From: Thalassia testudinum
Lineage: Eukaryota; Streptophyta; Magnoliopsida; Alismatales; Hydrocharitaceae
Length of the DNA stretch: 64,000 nucleotides
Direction of reading: 5' to 3'
NCBI GenBank assembly: GCA_037157565.1
Contig: JAZHRO010000003.1
Location: 37,399,001-37,463,000 of the forward strand
Translations under genes and position numbers: made by a program
Notes under the pieces: model-generated
Databases searched by the model: none
Told to the model about the DNA's origin: nothing
The model's input: only the letters and a program-made list of their open reading frames with translations
Shown: piece by piece, positions 21,641-31,818 of the stretch
How positions within the stretch are numbered: position 1 is the stretch's first letter
Layout: every line of letters starts with the position of its first letter

Positions 21641-22431
21641 CTGGTCCCTGATACCAGCGAGATCTCAAACTCGATCTCATGCTCAGGCGGTAGTCTTGAC
21701 AACTCCTCTAGGAAAACATTAGGGTACTCGCAGACCATCGGAATACTCTAAAAGTCGGCCACGGGACTATGCTCTGCTACAACACAAGCCAAGAAGCCCT
21801 CACACCCCTGGCCCAAAAGCTTCGTTGCTCGAAGCACGAAGATGCACCTAAAACCTCCATCCACTGGCTGGTTGTGAAACTCAAAGGGAGGCAACCCTGG
21901 TATGCAGAAGATGATCTTCCTCCCAAAATAGTCTACCAAAGAGTGATAGGCAGACAGCCAATCCATCCCTAGAATTATGCCAAAGTCCTCCATCGGGATT
22001 ACAATCAGGTCGGCAGGAAGACTGTTTTCCCCTATAGCGACCTCGCAGTATGTAAAGACCTCCTCTGCTATGAACAACTATCCACCTAGCCCTCTAATCA
22101 GGAATGGAACCTCTAACAGTACGCTGCCCGATCCCAAACTAAGGATAAAACTCAAGGAGACAAAGGAATGTGTGGCACCAGAATCGAAAAGAACATAGAT
22201 TAATCTGCCAAAAACAGTAACCATACCTGCAACCACAGAACCTGAAGCCCTGGCATCTTTGTGTGTTAGGGCATTGATATGCCCCTCGGCCATAGGTGCA
22301 GATGAAGTGGCCACACTCTGGGTCGAGCGAACAACAGTTGGCCGGTACTCACCTCGTGACTGCTGTCCTCCTCCACGTGCCTGGTGATAGCGGCCGCCAG
22401 CTTGGCCTATAGCACTCGGTGCGGGGAGCAT
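21641..22431 (-). pseudogene. G2 aspartic protease (broken)
   Basis: The catalytic motif LFDSGATHSFVS is intact at about 22150-22200 on the minus strand. The flap-side sequence [22 protein letters not shown] lies at about 21945-22030. This is the RVP-2-type protease of plant gypsy elements, which cuts gag-pol. The frame is broken at about 22078. Confidence 0.85.
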
Positions 22432-23590
22432 CTACTGTGCTCCGACCCTAGATGGGCAGTCCCTCCTGATGTGGCTTGGTTGGCCACACTGGTTGCAGAG
22501 AGGAACACGGCCTCCTCCCTCAGTCGGTCTCTGCTGGTGGCTAGGCGAGGTTCCGATGCTGGCAGCTAGTCCCTGTCCGGGGCCCCCAAAGGCCACTGAT
22601 GGCCCCACAGAACGAGATTGCTCTCCTGCAACCACCATGTGCCTCCTCTCCCGATGGCCCTGTGAGTACTCTGGCTAGTAGGGCCTTTTCCATCCACCGT
22701 CAGTGTCTCGTGTGGCCGGGTTGGTCTCCTCATAAGTCATGGCCACCTCAACCACATGAGAGAAAGTGGGAAACTTCAAGGGTTTCACATACACCAAAAT
22801 CGCCGGTCGAAGCCCCTCAGTAAACCTCCACAGGTGCTCCTCCTCAGTAGACACAGCTGTCAGGGCGAAGCGTGACAGCTCCAAGAAACACGTGTGGTAC
22901 GCATTAACTATCATTGCCCCCTGACGGAGGGTGTGGAACTCCCACCTCCTCTGGTCCTGCCAGGTCTGCGAGAAGTACTTCTCGCAGAAGAGAGCCATGA
23001 ACTGGTCCCACGTCAGCTCTCTCCCCTCCTGGCCTTTGACTACTCTCCACCACCTGTGGGCAGCACTCTCCAGCTAGTACGTGGCAAAGACCACGCGGCA
23101 CTCTGCAGGAGGGCGGAGGGTGTCGAACACCTTCTCTATTTGCTCCAGCCAGTTCTCTGCCTTAGACGGGCTCTCATCCCCCTTGAAGGAGGGGGGCTTC
23201 AACTTCTGGAACTAGTCGAAAAGCTCGTGGTGGAGCTGCAATGGGGGAATAGGTACGCTTCCAGGCAAGAAAGGCTCATGCTTAGAATTGTCTGAGGGTG
23301 GTGGGGGTGATGGAGGATCACCCCCTCCAGCTCGTACGGTGCTGCGGCGGTTCCCCTACCCCACGGAGGACTCTCCCACCATGTCCTCAGGAAGGGGTGG
23401 CTGAGGAGGCTGCTGGAGCTCCTCCCGTATGATATCTCGGATCATCTGGGCAAGATCCTCGGCCTAGATGCTAGGAAGGAGAGGTGGGTCGACTGGTGCC
23501 TCAAGTTTGGCATGTCTTCCCCTTCGACCATGCCCACGGCCACGTCCACGGCCTGCCTCGAGAACTCCCCGATGAGGCGTCTCCTACAAG
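22432..23590 (-). pseudogene. G2 gag with zinc knuckle (broken)
   Basis: The gag domain is read at 22675-22998 (FCEKYFSQTWQDQRRWEF, LSRFA, EEHLWRFTEGL). A CCHC zinc knuckle, CNQCGQPSHIRRDC, is intact at about 22455-22500. The upstream part to about 23590 is acidic and Gly/Pro-rich in several frames and should include the start, but no single ATG is convincing. Confidence 0.82.
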
Positions 23591-23750
23591 GAGACACAGG
23601 AAAGAGTAGTAACTACCAATGATAGTAGATTACATTAAGAGATAAAACTAGAAGCAAAGATCAAAGCAATATGTTGTGATGGCTATCCTACTTACATGCA
23701 TGTGGGTGATTATTTTTCAGACCATTTGGTTCATTTCTTGGGACAACCTT
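23591..23750 (-). other. G2 5' leader
   Basis: Short AT-rich leader between primer-binding site and gag. Confidence 0.6.
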
Positions 23751-23762
23751 GCTCTGATACCA
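23751..23762 (-). other. G2 primer-binding site (initiator tRNA-Met)
   Basis: GCTCTGATACCA is the exact reverse complement of TGGTATCAGAGC and lies three bases from the LTR at 23766. This proves minus orientation. Confidence 0.92.
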
Positions 23763-23765
23763 TCT

Positions 23766-24211
23766 TGTTACGACCCAATCCTAGATCCCTACAGGACCTG
23801 AGACCAGCCTGCCTCACTAATCCCAAGACCTAGGCGTCCAATGAGAAATAACAAAAAATAAGAAATAAATCACAACCACGCAAGCAATGTAACTAAGCAA
23901 AAAGAAATCAAGAGATAATAAAAGAAACAGAGCGAATAGTCTATCAATATTACAGGCCATCACAACTACGACAGTGGAAAGTTCAGTGGAAAAGTAACTG
24001 AAACAGTATTACATGGAACAAAAATACTCACTACTACAACAAACGGGCAGCTAGTACCCCTCTACACTAAAGGGACAGTTGCTCTCCTTGGTACCGCATA
24101 CACAAGGGCCAGCTTGCTTAACGTCTACAGGAGTTCTCTACCTAATTCCCCGTAGGGTTCATGCTGGTATTCCTTTCGTTTCATATTCCAAACTTTCAGA
24201 TTTCTCTATTT
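23766..24211 (-). mobile_element. G2 5' LTR, inner part before L2
   Basis: It begins TGTTACGACCCAATCC, matching 15978 onward. Relative to the 3' LTR it lacks about 780 bases (counterpart 16263 to about 17040). The join is near 24040, where CTACTACAACA meets AACGGGCAGCTAG. It is interrupted at 24211 by L2 and continues at 49990. Confidence 0.87.
24196..24211. repeat. Target-site duplication of L2 (left copy)
   Basis: TCAGATTTCTCTATTT is identical to 49974-49989. The uninterrupted form is present in the other G2 LTR at about 17200-17215. Confidence 0.95.
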
Positions 24212-24344
24212 TTTTTTTTTGAAACAGTGAGGAAAGATATTGTTAAACAATAGCAATTCGGAGGGTAATATATTTCACATCAAACAAAACATTACAAAAT
24301 ATATCCCCAACTATGTATGAGGGACTAGCATTCATTTATAATTT

Positions 24345-25961
24345 TCTCACAACTAACTGGTCTCTCCTGAAAAAACTTTTCGTTTTGCGTCCTCCACACA
24401 CACCACAAGGTGGCAGCCATACACCCGTACTCTCCATATCTATGCTTGATCTAATGATCCTTTCATAGGCCTGCTGCACTGAGAAGACCCCATTCTAGCC
24501 ATACGTATCAACCATATTCTGCCTAGGATGCATCTGCTGTAGTGCAGCCAACAAATTCTACCTATCCTCCCATAGCCGAGTGCCAGATCTGCTTTGCTCA
24601 TGACCTTCTAGCCTCCAACACCCCTTTGCAGCATACCACAAACTGCTGACAGTGGCCTCCTTATCTGCAGCAGCTGCATATGCCCTCGAATATGTATCTT
24701 TTAGAATCCCCAAACCTGACCATTGCTCATTCCACGGACTGAAATCACAGCCATCACCAAGCCTAGGCTGCAGTAGATGCCAGTTGTTGCTGATTGCACG
24801 AGTAACAGATCGCCAAAAAGGGGATGGCTTCACTAGTTGTAGCCTCTTCAATGCGCTATTAGAATCACCATAACTGTCTTTGATTAAGTCTGTCATTATA
24901 TCATCCTTGCAAACCAAAATCTTGATGGCCCACTTGATCAGGAGAGCTTCATTGAACTCCTTGAGTGACTTAATCCCCATACCACTTGTCTCCTTCGGCC
25001 TGCATATCTTTTCCCATCTGATGGGTTGCATAAAACCTCCCTCATGGCTAACTCCTTTCCAAAAAAATCTTCTCCGCATAACATCCAATCATTTCCAAAT
25101 AGATTTCGAGGCCTTAAAGATGCTAAAGTAGAAGACCGGGATGGATGTTATGACTGAGTTAAGGAGGATTAATCTCCCACCCTTTGATAAGAATTTACTA
25201 CTCCAACCTTTCAACTTGCTAGAAACTTTATCAAACAAAATATTCCAATCATTTTTCTTCAGCTTTGTAGCTCTCAATGGCAGTCCTAGGTACTTCATTG
25301 GTAACTTAGCACGAGGTGATCCCAATGTATTCTCCACCTCCTTCTGTTCCTGCTCATTCATGCCAAAACATATCAGAGTAGATTTTTCCTTGTTCAATTT
25401 CAGGCCTGAGATGTCCCCAAAGATCTTTACCATAAGCCCCAGAGCATGTGCAGCAGGATTGGTCCCTTCCACAAAGAAGACCATGTCATCTGCATATTGC
25501 AAAATGGGAGTGAAGGTTCTTCTATTGGATAGTGAATACCCTCTAAAGACCCCCACCTCTGCCAATCTACATGCATATCTAGCAAGCCCATCCACTGCAA
25601 GGTTAAAGATCAAGGGGGCTAGAGGACATCCTTGTCTAACCCCATGTTGAGGTTAAATCCAAGCACCACATGGCTTCCCATTGATCAACGGAGCAAAGGA
25701 GGCAGTTGTGATACAATGTTTCACCCACTGGATCAAAAGAGGAGGGAATCCTCTCCTTTTAAATACCTCCCAGATATAAGACCAAGAAATCGAATCATAT
25801 GCCTTTTGGAAGTCAACTTTCCACATGAATGCCTTGCACTTCCTTCTATGCCATCCACTCACCATTTCTTGAGCTAATATGAAGGATTCTTGGAGTGATC
25901 TATTGGGCAAAAAAGCAGACTGCACAGGGTGGATTAGGCTCTGAAGAACAGTTCTCAATCG
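24345..25961 (-). pseudogene. L2 ORF2, RT core to C-terminus (broken)
   Basis: In order on the minus strand: QSAFLP, WKVDFQKAYDSISW (about 25830), HGVRQGCPLAPLIFNLAVDGLA (about 25600), the catalytic YADD (25490), FLSKGGRLILLNSV (about 25180) and FFWKG (about 25060). The C-terminal zf-RVT region is missing: a deletion of about 300 bases joins the VQQAYERI stretch to the last residues near 24420, judged against L3. In-frame stops are TAA (25653), TGA (25089), TAG (24558) and TAG (about 24497). There is no frameshift in the RT. Confidence 0.88.
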
Positions 25962-25966
25962 ATTTG
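25962..25966. repeat. Target-site duplication of G3 (left copy)
   Basis: ATTTG here and at 47942-47946. Removing G3 restores the L2 reading frame without a shift. Confidence 0.92.
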
Positions 25967-28900
25967 TGATGCGTGGCTTTCACTCAACTCAGTAATTAAG
26001 TTAATTTCACTTAATTAAAAGAAGAAAAAGTCACTTAGGTTAACTCGAAATTGTGTCGGTTGTGTAGTATAGGGTCGAATTAACCTAACATTTTAAAATT
26101 TTTACTGGTTGAGTCCAGGTCGTTCACTGAGAGGTATAATAATTTTTCAAATTCACCAATTATCTTTTATTTCTTTATAAGTTTAGGAAGTATAACTAGA
26201 TTGATTTTAAAACATTAATTTTGCCAAGATATTTAAACTATAAAGAATATACAAAATTCCATATGAAAAACATATTTACTTAAATGATGTACTTTATTAA
26301 CAAGTAAACATGTTAGTTTTCCAATTTTATTTCAAAAGAAATTAAGGCAATAAAAGTTGTTTTATTAAAATATGCCTTATTACAATTAAAAATAAAAAGT
26401 AATTAAAATGATGCAAGAAAAATAATATCCTTTCTTTACTTTTTCAGCCTCTCTTTTCTTCTCCTTTCTTTCTCTTCTATTTATTTTATTCTCTATCTTG
26501 AGCTCTTTTCGTACCTTTCTTCTTTTGTTCCTGCCTTCTTCTCTTCTTGTCTGTTATTCTCTTTCCCTTAGTCTTCTCCTTCCTTAGTGCCTGTGCTCCT
26601 TTGTTTAGTTGCTTCCTTAACCTTCAGACTTAACCTTAACCTCAGCGGCTCGTCTTTTCCATTAGTCCTTTAGCTGAACCAGGTTTTTTTTACTATTTAA
26701 CCAAAAGTTATTTTATTTGCGGCGAGGTCCTTTCAAGGATACATAGCACCCTGAGATCAGGGTGGGACCAGACAATACTCGGTCCTCGCCTAATCTCAAT
26801 TAGGTTCGATTTCGGTTTATTTCACATCGATTCATAGTCTCGAGCCATCCGGCTCAACCAACCTCCCAGGCCTCGCCCTCCCAGGGCACACTCGCTCACG
26901 CCCACTCAGGCGCACACCCGTAGGCACACAAGCCCGCACACACACATGCACATCCTCAGAATGTTCAGAATGAGCAAATCAATAACCGGTGCGCCGAGTG
27001 CTGACGACTGGTAAGCCCATGTAACAAAATCGTTTTATCCCCATGCGCGCGCTAAGAAACTGACGATGTGGGACTAACGTAACCCCTTCCAGACCCAACT
27101 TCAATCAATCATAACTCCCTACCCAGAGCTCCATTTCAAGTGATTTAAACTTTGTTAGAAAGCCCTAAGGTTGATCTACACAATTGCAAGGTCAATTTAA
27201 GGATTAGAGGATGTTTTCCTCTTCAATTTGAAGAATGAAATAAGGGGTTCCTATGGGTTATTTATCACCTGGAAATGATTTTAACTTCACAGAGTCCTCA
27301 GATGGACTTTTCTCTATCATTTAAAGGTCTGTACAGGTTCTACAAATCATTCCGCATCCGTTAGAGTAAGTTTTAAGCTCACAAGACCTTTAGGAATAAT
27401 AGAGAAGCTTAAAGCTTCTCTGAAAGCTTCAGAGTTCAAAATTTCAGACTAAAATAGGTAAACGGACACAGAAAAACATCTCTAATCGACTTAAACTAGT
27501 TCTGAGGGTTGTAATCAACTCAACTAGGCAGGATTCAAGTTTATATTTCAACAAAATAGCACTGCTGTAAGTTTGGGTTGAAAAGTAACCCAAATTGATA
27601 GAATTTGAAATCTCACACAATTATTCACCTGAGCTCACTTTATTCTCTCTCAAATCATTCAATAAGATCCCAGAAACTTAATTTCATCAATTCTCAGATT
27701 GAGCTCAGAACTCCATAATCAAACTTAGTTTGACTATGAAGGCACAAAATTTTGACTTTCTGTTAAAAGCCTTCTCCCAAGAAATTAAAGTCTCAAATAA
27801 AGTCTTCTCAACCTTAGGAACTCATTCAGATCTTCAGATAGGTGTTCTAACCCTGATTTCTAGGGTTTCAGGCTCACCGCCTGAGGTTCAAAATGTGTTT
27901 GTTTGTCAGAAAGATTCAGAAGTTGTTACAGTATTCTAAGGGTTTAAACAGCTTCAGTCATTGCACTGAAGCTTCTAGGATCCTTAAATGCTTCTTATAT
28001 CTCTTTATCAGACTTCTCCAACTCTACCGGAGTTGGAGAAGATGAAGTTCAATCTTTAGCTCCAGACACTAAATCTTCAAACAAATATCCTCAAGTTATT
28101 CATTGATCATATTTGAATCATTCTGGAGCTTCTCAACAAATTCTAGAGGTTGAAATACAAATTTGGCTTGCCGGAGCTCCGATGAGTCCAGAAAATGTGA
28201 AAAGTGTACACAGATTGACTAAACTTACCATTTTTAATCTAAAAAGGATCCTGAGGTTGCAAGGAACCTCAGAATCACATTTAATTCTTCATTTGTCCAT
28301 TAGAATTAAGATTTGACAATGAATTCGTTTCTTTAAAAATCTGATTTGAATTAAGCTCAGGACTTGCTTAACCACTCGATTGAGCGGTTAAAACAAGTCA
28401 ACAGATAATAGCAGTCATAATTATATAGTTAATTAATAGTTTGAACTGCTCATCAGCCACCATTGACAGCGGGCTCAGGAGCTTAATTAAGATTTGGGCA
28501 TTTAATTTATATGTGGTAATTATATGCATTATGGTGTCGATTAGGGTCCATAAGTGATGGATAAATGATGGAAGAACCTATGAAGGTGGAATTAGGTCGA
28601 TTGCTGTCACCGTGGACAGTGACAGTAGTCGGTGGAGGTGGAATGTGAATTAGGCGATTAGGTGATCAATTAAGCGATTAAATGTGCTAGAAGTGATTGT
28701 GATGGTTAAAGGAAGGTGGATAGTGAGTTGAAAAGACAAGATTAAAGCTCTGGCGAGCACAAGGAGCTCACTGGAGTCGGAGAAGATGAACACTGAAATT
28801 ATGAAATTACTCTAATCTAACTACCTAAACTAACTAACTAAGCTAACCTACTACTCCTACTCCTACTCCTAATCTACTACTACCTGGACGAAGGGGTCAA

Positions 28901-29938
28901 TAGGGTTCCGCCGAAGGTTCATAACTGACGACGAAATCAGAGGGTGGAAGAAAGATCTCCGGTGGGCGGATTTGAGGTGGAGCGGAGGATTCCTTGGGTC
29001 GGCACTTGTGTCAGAGACGCAGAAGACCATGGCGGATCTCCTCGGCTGATCAAGATGGATGGAGGAAGTCGGAAAGTGAAATGGAGAGTCGCCGGAGTTT
29101 TGGACGAATAGCCTATCGAAGTCGGCTACAGTGTTAGAAGAGGGAAGGGAGCCAACTTGAGTAAAATCTGAGGGGTGAGGGGGTATTTATAGCAGTTGGC
29201 AGTGAAGAGAATGGCAGGATCTGGCCGAAGAAGGAGCTTGAGGAGCTTAACCTCCGACGTCGTCTCCAATGACGGTGAGGTTATCTCCCACTGAAAATTA
29301 GGATTGCCGGTTAATCCAGATTGGTGGATGAAGTGGAGGTGGTGAGCGCAAGCTGCAAGAGCTTGGACAAAGAAGGATGATGTCGGTAGGGCGGTAATCG
29401 CGCGGTGGTGTGACTCTTTGCCGCCAGCCGTTCATTTGGCTGAAGAAGAAGAAGAGGGAAAGGGACTTAAATGAAATAAAACTTAATGACCTGTGTGAGA
29501 AATAAGGACCCGACTGTAATGAATTCTAAGGACCAAAATGTAAACTTAAGTTTTGAAGGTTTATTTTATTTAGATCTTTTTCAACTTTTTATATATGTTA
29601 GTAAATAAGGTAAATATTATGTTTTCACCTTGAATTTACATTTTTGACCTTTCTAGATTAATTTATTAGATTAAGTAAAATTACTTAGGTTTTCATTAAG
29701 TTTAAGTTACTTAACTTAATAATTAAGGGAATGATTAATAGAATTTTGAGTCCAATTATTATCTAGATTATTAATAATGTTAATTGAATGATAAAATGTC
29801 ATTTTTAACTTATTTAAAGGTCCTTGACTAGATATCCCTTATTCTATAATTAACCCTTATATGTTCATAACCTTAGCTAATTAACTAGGAAGACTAGTTA
29901 ATTAGGGGTAATTAGAGATCATGATGAGTGTCTCATCG
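25967..29938 (-). mobile_element. G3 3' LTR (3972 bp)
   Basis: On the plus strand it runs from TGATGCGTGGC to TCTCATCG (CA in the other copy). It matches 43960-47941 throughout, with roughly 3-6% differences by eye and small indels. Almost 4 kb is long for an LTR. It contains no credible gene; the small frames at 27730 and 28113 are not conserved in the partner copy. Several short palindromes lie at 27401-28041, and a CTACTC run at about 28850-28880. Confidence 0.93.
27401..28041. repeat. Palindrome cluster in the G3 LTR
   Basis: AGAGAAGCTT/AAGCTTCTCT with a one-base centre at 27401-27421; a GCTTCAGT...ACTGAAGC hairpin at about 27951-27972; CTTCTCCAACT/AGTTGGAGAAG at 28013-28041. In the partner LTR the second is better (45944-45968, 12-bp arms, one-base centre) and the third is a perfect 13-bp stem with loop GCC (46008-46036). 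Confidence 0.8.
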
Positions 29939-29975
29939 TACCCCAAAGCCAATGTTTTGCTAGTCCCTAGCAAAA
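29939..29975 (-). promoter_or_regulatory. G3 polypurine region and hairpin
   Basis: Read on the minus strand, the 3' LTR is preceded by GGCTTTGGGGTA, a weak polypurine tract. Before that is TTTTGCTAG-GGA-CTAGCAAAA, a perfect 9-bp hairpin (29955-29963 with 29967-29975). G1 has the same hairpin in the same place. Confidence 0.7.
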
Positions 29976-31724
29976 TTAACTAAGACTATGATGACTTAAA
30001 GCACTTGGGTTTAAATTATTGTAAATAGTAACTATGTAGAGGAAAGCTTAGGTCAGAAATTTTTAAGTTTAATATAAATGATTAATGAACAGAGCATATG
30101 TGAAAATTTTCTTACTTAGAATTATACTTATAACATTTTCAAAACACACTTAAAATAATTTGTAAACAAGAATTTTACTTTGAATTAGAATTCTTCAAAA
30201 ATCTCTTAATCTTTGTAACTATTCTTAACTCAAATTAGAATACAAAGTGTATTAAGAAAAACAAAACTTAAAGATTGAGAATTAAATTTTAACTCAAAAA
30301 CTCAATAGATTTAAGTCAATCCTTTGTTTATGATATTTGATTTTTATCAATATAAGTTTGATCAAATTAACCAGATACTCATTATTAATCAAACTCATAG
30401 TAAAACTCTAATTCACTAACCTACAACACTAAAGATTAACTTCTAGACCTAGGATTCTGTCAATTCTTCTCCTTTAGGTCTCAACTTAAAATCTTCAAAA
30501 CCTGATTTCTTAGGCTTCATTTCCAAATACCAAGGTTCAGTAGCTATGATTTTAAAACATCTATGCTCAGTGAAGAGAACTATCCTAAAGGCATCCAAAG
30601 TTGCAAAAATCAAGATCTTAAGACATCACTTTCCAATCCCAATTATTCCAATTCAAGCCTTTGGCTTGGCCTTACTCAAGTTTGGTTGCTTTCTCCTCAC
30701 CATTTTTCTATCCTGAGGTCAACACTTTTTGTGTATATCTCCCCGGTTGACCACTAGGTCTTTTATTCCTAATATTTTTTTTCTCCATATTTTTTTCACT
30801 TTTTCTATAGGTTAGAACACCCATTTGTACCGAGGTGTTCTTTTTATTTGATGGAAGGAAGGGTAGCATCCATTTGTAACGAGATGCTTTTATTTATTTG
30901 TGAAAAAACGACATAAGCACCCATTTTTAACAAGGCACTTAACTACAGGGTGTTTTATTTACTTTTTCTTTTCTTTTCCCCCCTTCTCATTTTTCTTACT
31001 AACTTTATTCTCCAAATCATTTTTCTAAGTGAGTGGCACATCCTTCACCCTTTCAAGAACTGCCCCGCGGAAATCCTTGGACTAAAGAGGGTTCAGAACT
31101 GATCTCTTAACCTCTGTGTTTTCGTGGTCTCAGATGCTAACAAGACAATTCTATGTGTGTGAAGTTAGATATTTAGGTTACTTAACTCTCAAACTAGAGC
31201 TTGGACAACAAAGTCCTTTACTCTCAGGTTCTTCAAATTCTTAATTTCTTCCTATAGGATCCATCAAGACAAAATTTACCAAGTCTAGTTATTTATCTCT
31301 AGCTTGTAAGTTTTGTAAACTAAAATTCTACCAACTCTCTATTTAATTAACTCTGAATATCTGGCCTTTTACTTAACTTTATGATAAAATCAAAATTTCA
31401 AAAAGCAAAAGGATTACTTAATCTAATTAATTAAAAAGTTATAATTCAATTCCAAAGCTTATGTTTAAATCTTAACACACTTAGTTTCTTAATTCAAGAT
31501 AAGAATAGAAAAACAAATCTTTAAAAAATTTGAAAGATTCCTAATTCAAATAAAATCTTGTTTTAAAAATTTTAAACACAAAAATGTGTTTTTACAAAAT
31601 ATTTAAGTAAAATCTAATTAAGAATTGCATGCTCTTAAATATTCTATATATATTCTATATACATTTTAAACTTCTGACCTAAAAGAAAATTAAGCTCTTA
31701 ATTACAATATATATATATTCTTCT
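29976..31724 (-). other. G3 3' non-coding region (env position)
   Basis: AT-rich, with only tiny frames. In Athila-type elements an env-like gene can lie between integrase and 3' LTR; nothing here, nor in the 0.5 kb beyond L3, looks like one. The notable content is the stem-loop array at 30814-30940. Confidence 0.65.
30814..30940. repeat. Three stem-loops with a shared loop and different stems
   Basis: Unit a: AGAACACC (30814-30821) pairs with GGTGTTCT (30834-30841). Unit b: AGCATC (30865-30870) pairs with GATGCT (30883-30888). Unit c: AAGCACC (30915-30921) faces GGCACTT (30934-30940), with two central mismatches. The 12-base loops are CATTTGTACCGA, CATTTGTAACGA and CATTTTTAACAA. The period is close to 50 bases. 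Confidence 0.85.
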
Positions 31725-31740
31725 TCTTTTCTTCTTTATT
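31725..31740. repeat. Target-site duplication of L3 (left copy)
   Basis: TCTTTTCTTCTTTATT is identical to 37128-37143. Confidence 0.95.
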
Positions 31741-31818
31741 TTTTTTTTAAACAGAAAGGAGAGCTATCATCTTACGATAGCAGTCTGGAGGAGTATATTA
31801 TATGCAACGTAAGGGAAA

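Larger units (their letters stand above)
24212..25966 (-). mobile_element. L2: LINE, 3' part
   Basis: This is the 3' half of a LINE in minus orientation, with its poly-A tail seen as a T run at 24211-24220. Its tail (GAAACAG then GGAAAGATA on the plus strand) resembles that of L3. It is separated from its 5' half (47947-49973) by G3. It is 5'-truncated within ORF1, which is common after target-primed reverse transcription. Confidence 0.9.

Noticed and set aside
30814..30940. CRISPR-like array (repeats about 50 bases apart)
   Set aside because: Repeats are 12 bases, stems differ, spacers are AT-rich and not unique in type, and the context is a plant retrotransposon.
29976..31724. Env-like gene searched for in G3
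   Set aside because: No frame longer than about 70 codons, no signal peptide or membrane segment.
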